A stretch of DNA of 64,000 bases from Puffinus mauretanicus. Taxonomy: Eukaryota > Chordata > Aves > Procellariiformes > Procellariidae. This document shows positions 59,181-64,000 of the stretch, one piece after another. The translations under genes and the position numbers were made by a program. The stretch is taken from NCBI GenBank assembly GCA_023333565.1, contig JAJKFH010003889.1, positions 366,429 to 430,428 on the forward strand. The letters are read 5' to 3'. Numbering within the stretch: position 1 is the stretch's first letter; each line of letters begins with the position of its first letter. Below the pieces are notes generated by a model. The model saw nothing but the letters and a program-made list of their open reading frames with translations. It did no database searches and was not told the DNA's origin.

Positions 59181-61158
59181 CAGCAACATGTCAAGCGCCC
59201 CAAGAGTCCACCAAGCTGCAAGCTATGATTCCTCCTCACTCCCCTCTGCTGCTGCTACTGTTTTGGAGCACATAAAATGCCTGTTGCACTGAGGATGACC
59301 TAGATGATGCTGATGATCTTGCTTCAGATGTTGTATCTCCAGCTAAGAAGTAAAGTTCTAAACATGAATTTAGCCCATCATTACTCCTATCAGATCTTAC
59401 AAGACAGCAACAGACCTTACAGGCCAATGGATTGAATCCGCTGGCTTTCAACTATTCCCATAGTAGGATCCCTCCCTTTTCCAAGCAAGCCTGTCCAACC
59501 CCAATGCACACTCAGCGCATGCACTTTTACTCCCTTCCCAGATCGCAAATTCAAGTAGAAATGAATACGGCAGTAGAGGAAAGTCCCCCCATATATGAAG
59601 GCATGGAAGATGATCCAGTCTTTGTTATATTAATTGTCTTGAGAGAGGTTTGTTCTATCTCTTGACAATCCTTCAGTAGCAAACAAACACGGGAGAAGAT
59701 TCAGGGTACCTATGAATTTAACTGTAAAATGTCTTTGGAAAGATGGAGTGCAGTCTTCATCTCTTGATCAACTTAAATCTTTCACGTCCTGGTAGATTCT
59801 AAAGCAAATCTTTTCTGGACTATTAGCACTACAAAAAGAAGTCATTACCACAGAGCAGGAGCAAAATCCGAAGCAGAAAAGAATAAAAAGTACCTGTGAG
59901 AAAGGTGACAACAAACCAACCTAATCAGCATATATTCCTCCTATACTGCACCACCCAAGTGTCCAGTCCTGCATCACCAGGGCATAGTGAAAGGCCTCGG
60001 CAGCTTTTTGGGTGTCGTCAATCTTTGGCCCTTCTGCTGCAGCAGGCAGTAACAAGCCCTACGATGATGAGATGTGAGCCCTTGTCAGCCACTGGGACGA
60101 GAGCAGCAAGGACTCTTGCACCGCCTGGGAAACAGCAGTGAGTCCTTTCGACAGCACCACTGCTAACTGCTAGGAGGAACGATCTCATCACCAGGCCATT
60201 GTGCCACCCAGGTCCTGGGACCCAGTTCCTCTCTGGGCACGGGAGCCAACACAATTCAGCCGTCCACAGCTGCCTGGGAACGAATATGTGCCAGCACAGG
60301 GCTCAAAAGTGCTGAGGCAACTCTGATGGGAAATGGCAGCAGTCAGACTATGGAAGAAGCCAGTAGGGTCTTTGTTCTGAGATGACTGGAAAACACAAGG
60401 AGCCAAGATCATTTCTCATCAAGTAAAAGAAGTGAAGAGCACATTCCTAATTCAATCGTTGTCAACAGGAATTCAGCTCCTAGTCAGGCATTTGAAGCAG
60501 TGAAACTGCACCAGGAATTTGCTTTGCAGCCTGGGCAAGGAGCAGACGGACATGACATATTTAAGTCCCAAGTGCAGCAATGAAGGACATGTGAATACCA
60601 TTACCTATTTGGAAAGCTTTGGGGTGTCTTTGGAGAAAGACAATGAGAGAAATTCAAAAGACAGCACTGACTGCACCTTCAAGTGGCATTTGTTTACTTT
60701 TGTGCCTCTGAATAAAAACCACCACAGGAAGAAATACAACCACCACTGACCACTGCCAGAGAGAGATTCCCAAGGGCTGTCTCCTTAGGGGAGTTTGAGT
60801 GGTACAACCTGAAAAGGAGAGAGTGAGCTGGAAAGAACCAACCTCAGCAAACGTGTTTCGAGAGAGACCTGTCTTGCTCTGATGAAATCATTCCAGCCAA
60901 CACTGGGCTCCAATCAAAGGGGAATTTTGGAAGCAGCTTCCCAACCATCCTGTGTGATAATCCAGCTCTCTTCCCTTCACCCTGACAGAGCAGAGACTGG
61001 AGAAAATGATGAGGATTTTATAGCTCTCTGCGGTAAGCAGTTAATAACTCTCTGAGGCTATAGATCTGGGCTCCACTGCAGGGCTGGAATAATTCACAAT
61101 AAAATATGACTTTTCATTTATTACTCTGACACTTAATAAATACTTCCTGGTGAAGCCC
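59181..61158. other. Non-coding stretch, no gene seen
   Basis: Mixed DNA. 59288-59353 can be read as a short acidic frame ending in TAA, but an in-frame stop lies only 15 bases before it and no acceptor is convincing. Other frames are under 110 codons. Confidence 0.5.
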
Positions 61159-61187
61159 AGAAAAGAGGAAGAGAAGGAGGGAGGAGG
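61159..61187. repeat. Purine-rich tract
   Basis: About 29 bases of A/G (aaagaggaagagaaggaggg and continuing). Simple sequence. Confidence 0.75.
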
Positions 61188-63085
61188 ACATCCCTGTGGT
61201 CACCAGGTGCTTTCAGTGAACATGGCACATGGTGAAGGATGGTGAGAGACCAACCAGAAAACACAGGCCTGGGACCTGTTAGAGGAATGGAGTTAGGAGG
61301 CCTCAGCTTAACAGGGATTTTTTTTTTGTCCGTAACCATCATAAGAGACCCCTTTGGAGCTCAGGCAAGGCCCCTGTGGACACTGATGTTGTATAATACT
61401 GATAATGATGGATGAAGGGTGCAAATACCAAAGCAAAATGGTACGCGGCCCTTTCTCCTCTCTTGTGCTGTCATCACCCCACTGCCACCACACGAGGAGG
61501 GCTGGTGCATCCCGCGGTCTGCGTGCCAATGGCCCTGTGTGCCAAACTGCTTCTGCAGCCACCTTTGCTTGGGTATGGAAGTGCCTCATGGACATACATC
61601 GTCATGTCGCTGTAGAGAGGCAGGAAAACATTGGCCGTGTTCTTCACGAAAGGAAATAAACCTGAGGCAGAAACTTGCCCTGAGAGAAACAACGGCAGTT
61701 TGCCTGGGGCATCTCTCAAAGTCCTCCAGCAGACGGGCTAGCCTTGCCAAGAATAGTCTCTGCTTCCCCTGCAGGCATGAGCCATTCCCACTGGTGTGCA
61801 ACCTGAGGTCTGGGCGGGGATCAGATCCTGGTGCCTCCAAATCCCACCTAGCCTAGAAAGAAGTAGGAGCTCACCCTCAGGGAATAGAAAGTAAGCCAGC
61901 AAGTATCTCTGGCAGGAGCTGCTCTGTGCTCACAGCCCCAGACCCCTTGGAGATCACAGCTGCCTCCCAGGTGAGCTGCGGTGCTCCCACGCTGCCCACG
62001 TGCTGCGGGGCTGCTGGCAGGTTTGGTCCCAGGGCAGGTGCTTGCTACATGGCAGAAGCCTGCATCCACTTGTAGTTTCTCTCTGCTGGATTCCCTTTGC
62101 CTTGAGCTGTCAGTGGAAACAGCACAGACAGCAGCCTTTGTAAATCAGATAGTGAGGCATGGTTTACTATGACATATAAAGCAAGGGATATCGGTGGGAA
62201 CTAGATTTGCCTGTGGCTCTTTTATGTGGTTGCTTTGCAGATGGTCTGTCCACTGCCTCACATCTTCTTGAAGGCCTTTTTATCTACATAGATGCAATTT
62301 CCTTTTCAGTTCCTTGCATCTACACACTTTATCAGATGATGGAAGAGACTCACATCTTCCCACACCCTGAAGAGGCCTGTAGCAGCTGCTGCTCTATTCA
62401 CACAAAACCCTGATGGACCACAGAGCTGTGGAGGTCCCCGGTTCCCTCTTCCCATCCCTGGCTGTTCCTCTCAGAGCAATGGCATCCTGGTTTAGCTGAA
62501 GAGCTCATCCCTGCTGGGGGGAGGAGGCGAGGATATCGCTGTATTGCTCTAAACACTCTGGAAGTGTTTTAGCAACAGAGGCAAACAACAAACATTATCC
62601 TGTGCACAATATCGACTCAGTTAATTGGCAAGTGAGGTGTTGGACTGGCCTCCTGCTTGGCTTAAATTGTATATGCACCGAACACTGTCTCCGCTCATCA
62701 TGCTGTCAGTGGGAAAGGCTCCATGCAGGGTAATCACATGCTGCTGCAAACTCAGTGCTCGGTAAAGCTGCAAATCAAAAGAAAATAGCAGACAAACAAA
62801 GAAGGGAGATGGAAGGAGGGGTGGAGGGGGCCAAACTCAAAAACACAAGCAGACTCGTGGCCTGCAACTGTAGCTGCCCCTTCTGGGAGCTCAAGGATTC
62901 CTGAGAAACTTCTTTGAGTTGGTCTGAGGTTCACATATGGTGGCTACAGAAAGACCCAGCAGAAATGAACAGGAAGGAAAGAGCTGGGGAGCTGCATGAC
63001 TGAGACTCATATCTTTCAGCCCTGGTGCTTACGGGAGAGGGGAGAGCTGGTGCTGGGGAGTAGTGCAATGGAAGAAAGAGGATGT
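61188..63085. other. Non-coding stretch, no gene seen
   Basis: Mixed DNA; ten T at 61318-61327. The frames at 61419-61856 (145 codons) and the overlapping ones at 61405-61659 and 61412-61615 share bases in three phases without a domain, so none stands out. Confidence 0.5.
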
Positions 63086-63175
63086 TCTACCACTGCCTTC
63101 TCACATAACCTTGGGAAAGTCACAGGTACTTCCTTTGCCATAATTCCCACCTGGCAAATGAGCATTGCAGTCCTT
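63086..63175 (+). repeat. MIR-type SINE core
   Basis: ctaccactgccttctcacat then aaccttgggaaagtcacagg is close to the MIR 'gccactgacttgctgtgtgaccttgggcaagtcact'. A diverged form of the following 'cctcagtttccc...aaaatg' part (gccataattcccacctggca, aatg) comes next. Plus orientation. Confidence 0.7.
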
Positions 63176-63279
63176 CCTGTGTCTCTTCCTGCTGCTTATT
63201 GCTTAAGGTCCAGGTTTTCTAAGACAATATATCCCTGAGGATGCATGTGTGTGCCCAGAAGTATTTAAAATTGTTCTAA

Positions 63280-63418
63280 GCAACTATGTGCCTAACTCAC
63301 TTGGGACTTGCCCCATTTCAGTGCAGCCTCGGGCATCCAAATGCCCCTCCAAATCTGGCCCTTAGACTCTTTGAGGCAACAAATTGTCCCTTACTATAAC
63401 CGTCTGTATAAATATAAG
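63280..63418 (+). repeat. Old repeat tail related to MIR 3' part
   Basis: tgtgcctaactcacttggga and aaatctggcccttagactct, then ttgaggcaac and gtcccttactataaccgtct, correspond in order to the tail found at 57.45-57.52 kb. They also contain the 'gaaaatctggccc'-type phrase seen at 48.8 kb. It may belong to the same insertion as the MIR core 100 bases upstream. Confidence 0.5.
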
Positions 63419-64000
63419 TGTCTGTGTATGCATGCACACGCACATTGCTGTCTTATGCTATGGCACAAGTAATCAAAGAGCTACAGAGGTCTAAAACTAA
63501 AACCTGTCTCCCAGGAGGTCTCAGGCCTGTGGCCACCTTGCAGATTCTTGATGCAGGTGCAATATTGCATCTTGGCTACAAAACTGTGGATCTGATTCTC
63601 CTCCCATTTTGCACCCAGGCCACATGAGACCTCGCCTGTTCCTGCCTGCCCGCGGTCAGGAGCTGGGCAGAGCCATGCTGATGGCTCTGGTGGTTGTTGA
63701 CTATCTAGACGGGTTACTGAGTGCTTTTGGCCAGCAGACACTTCTCTGGAGCTAGAGTCACACAGAAGCACAAGCAAATCGAGGGGAGGCAAATCAGCTT
63801 GTAACCTCTTCAGCCCTGAACTGGGAGAAACAAAACAAAACCCACACACAACCCACATGCATCAGCAGTAAGGATGGTGGCTGTCAGAGGGGGTTAATGA
63901 ACCAGCTGCTCAATTCCTTTGCAGACAGGCATTTTATTTATAGCTGCCAGAAAATCCCACACATTTGGAGATCAGATCCTTGGTGGAAGTGGTGTCACAT
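63419..64000. other. Non-coding end of window
   Basis: Mixed DNA; the frame at 63481-63858 (125 codons, minus) partly reads antisense through unique DNA and shows no domain. Confidence 0.5.

Noticed and set aside
1..64000. CRISPR arrays, operons, prophage, insertion sequences, ribosome binding sites
   Set aside because: None seen. Gene density, repeat types and codon-free composition are those of vertebrate non-coding DNA, not of a prokaryote.
1..64000. Endogenous retrovirus or LTR
   Set aside because: No LTR pair, primer-binding site, or gag/pol/env-like translation was recognised; the only reverse-transcriptase signatures are of CR1 type.

Overview
The window reads as nuclear DNA of a vertebrate, most likely a bird. 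Composition is mixed, CpG is scarce, and stop codons are dense in all six frames: the longest ATG-started frame is 210 codons and most are under 100. The only recognisable interspersed repeats are old CR1 (LINE) remnants and MIR-type SINE remnants. That combination, in otherwise repeat-poor DNA, fits an avian genome better than a mammalian one (no Alu, L1, B1 or L2-rich landscape) or a turtle or crocodile genome, which should carry more repeats. The species cannot be named. No protein-coding gene, rRNA, tRNA or known small RNA is supported, so this is intergenic or deep-intron DNA.

Layout. 1-10 kb: single-copy DNA with a MIR fragment near 1.1 kb, a candidate 37-base exon at 2.5 kb, a 22-base minisatellite at 7.94-8.03 kb and A/T-rich blocks at 6.65-6.96 and 8.80-9.20 kb. 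10-24 kb: a CR1 reverse-transcriptase remnant at 9.99-10.43 kb, a long plain stretch, a GAAA microsatellite at 21.7 kb, a MIR at 22.0 kb and the best-preserved CR1 piece at 23.30-24.11 kb. 24-37 kb: a 68-codon frame with a signal-peptide-like start (24.58 kb), a third CR1 remnant (29.77-30.15 kb), a diverged A/T-rich palindrome (36.0-36.2 kb) and a MIR-like tail (37.1 kb). 37-53 kb: A/T-rich blocks at 37.9, 38.4-39.3, 44.85-45.14 and 51.76-52.10 kb, a small CpG-rich patch with two CRE-like sites (40.26-40.45 kb) and a nested inverted repeat (47.03-47.12 kb). 53-64 kb: A/T-rich blocks at 54.3 and 55.6-56.3 kb, a good MIR at 57.4 kb and a MIR with a related tail at 63.1-63.4 kb.

The CR1 assignments rest on translated signatures: FADDT of the reverse-transcriptase active site at 10.02 kb, HLGRNN and VQFWA at 24.0 and 23.77 kb, and YCIQFCT at 29.98 kb. 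All three lie on the minus strand but are not collinear parts of one element, so they are separate insertions. No young CR1 was seen.

The most plausible function is cis-regulatory. Several 150-900 base blocks are rich in TAAT/ATTA homeodomain-type cores and free of repeats, which is how conserved non-coding elements around developmental regulators look. That is inference from composition and would be decided by a multi-species alignment. I did not find a convincing new multi-gene system. The items most worth checking are the 36.0 and 47.0 kb palindromes, the 51.8 and 44.9 kb A/T-rich blocks, the 40.3 kb CpG patch and the 24.6 kb small frame.
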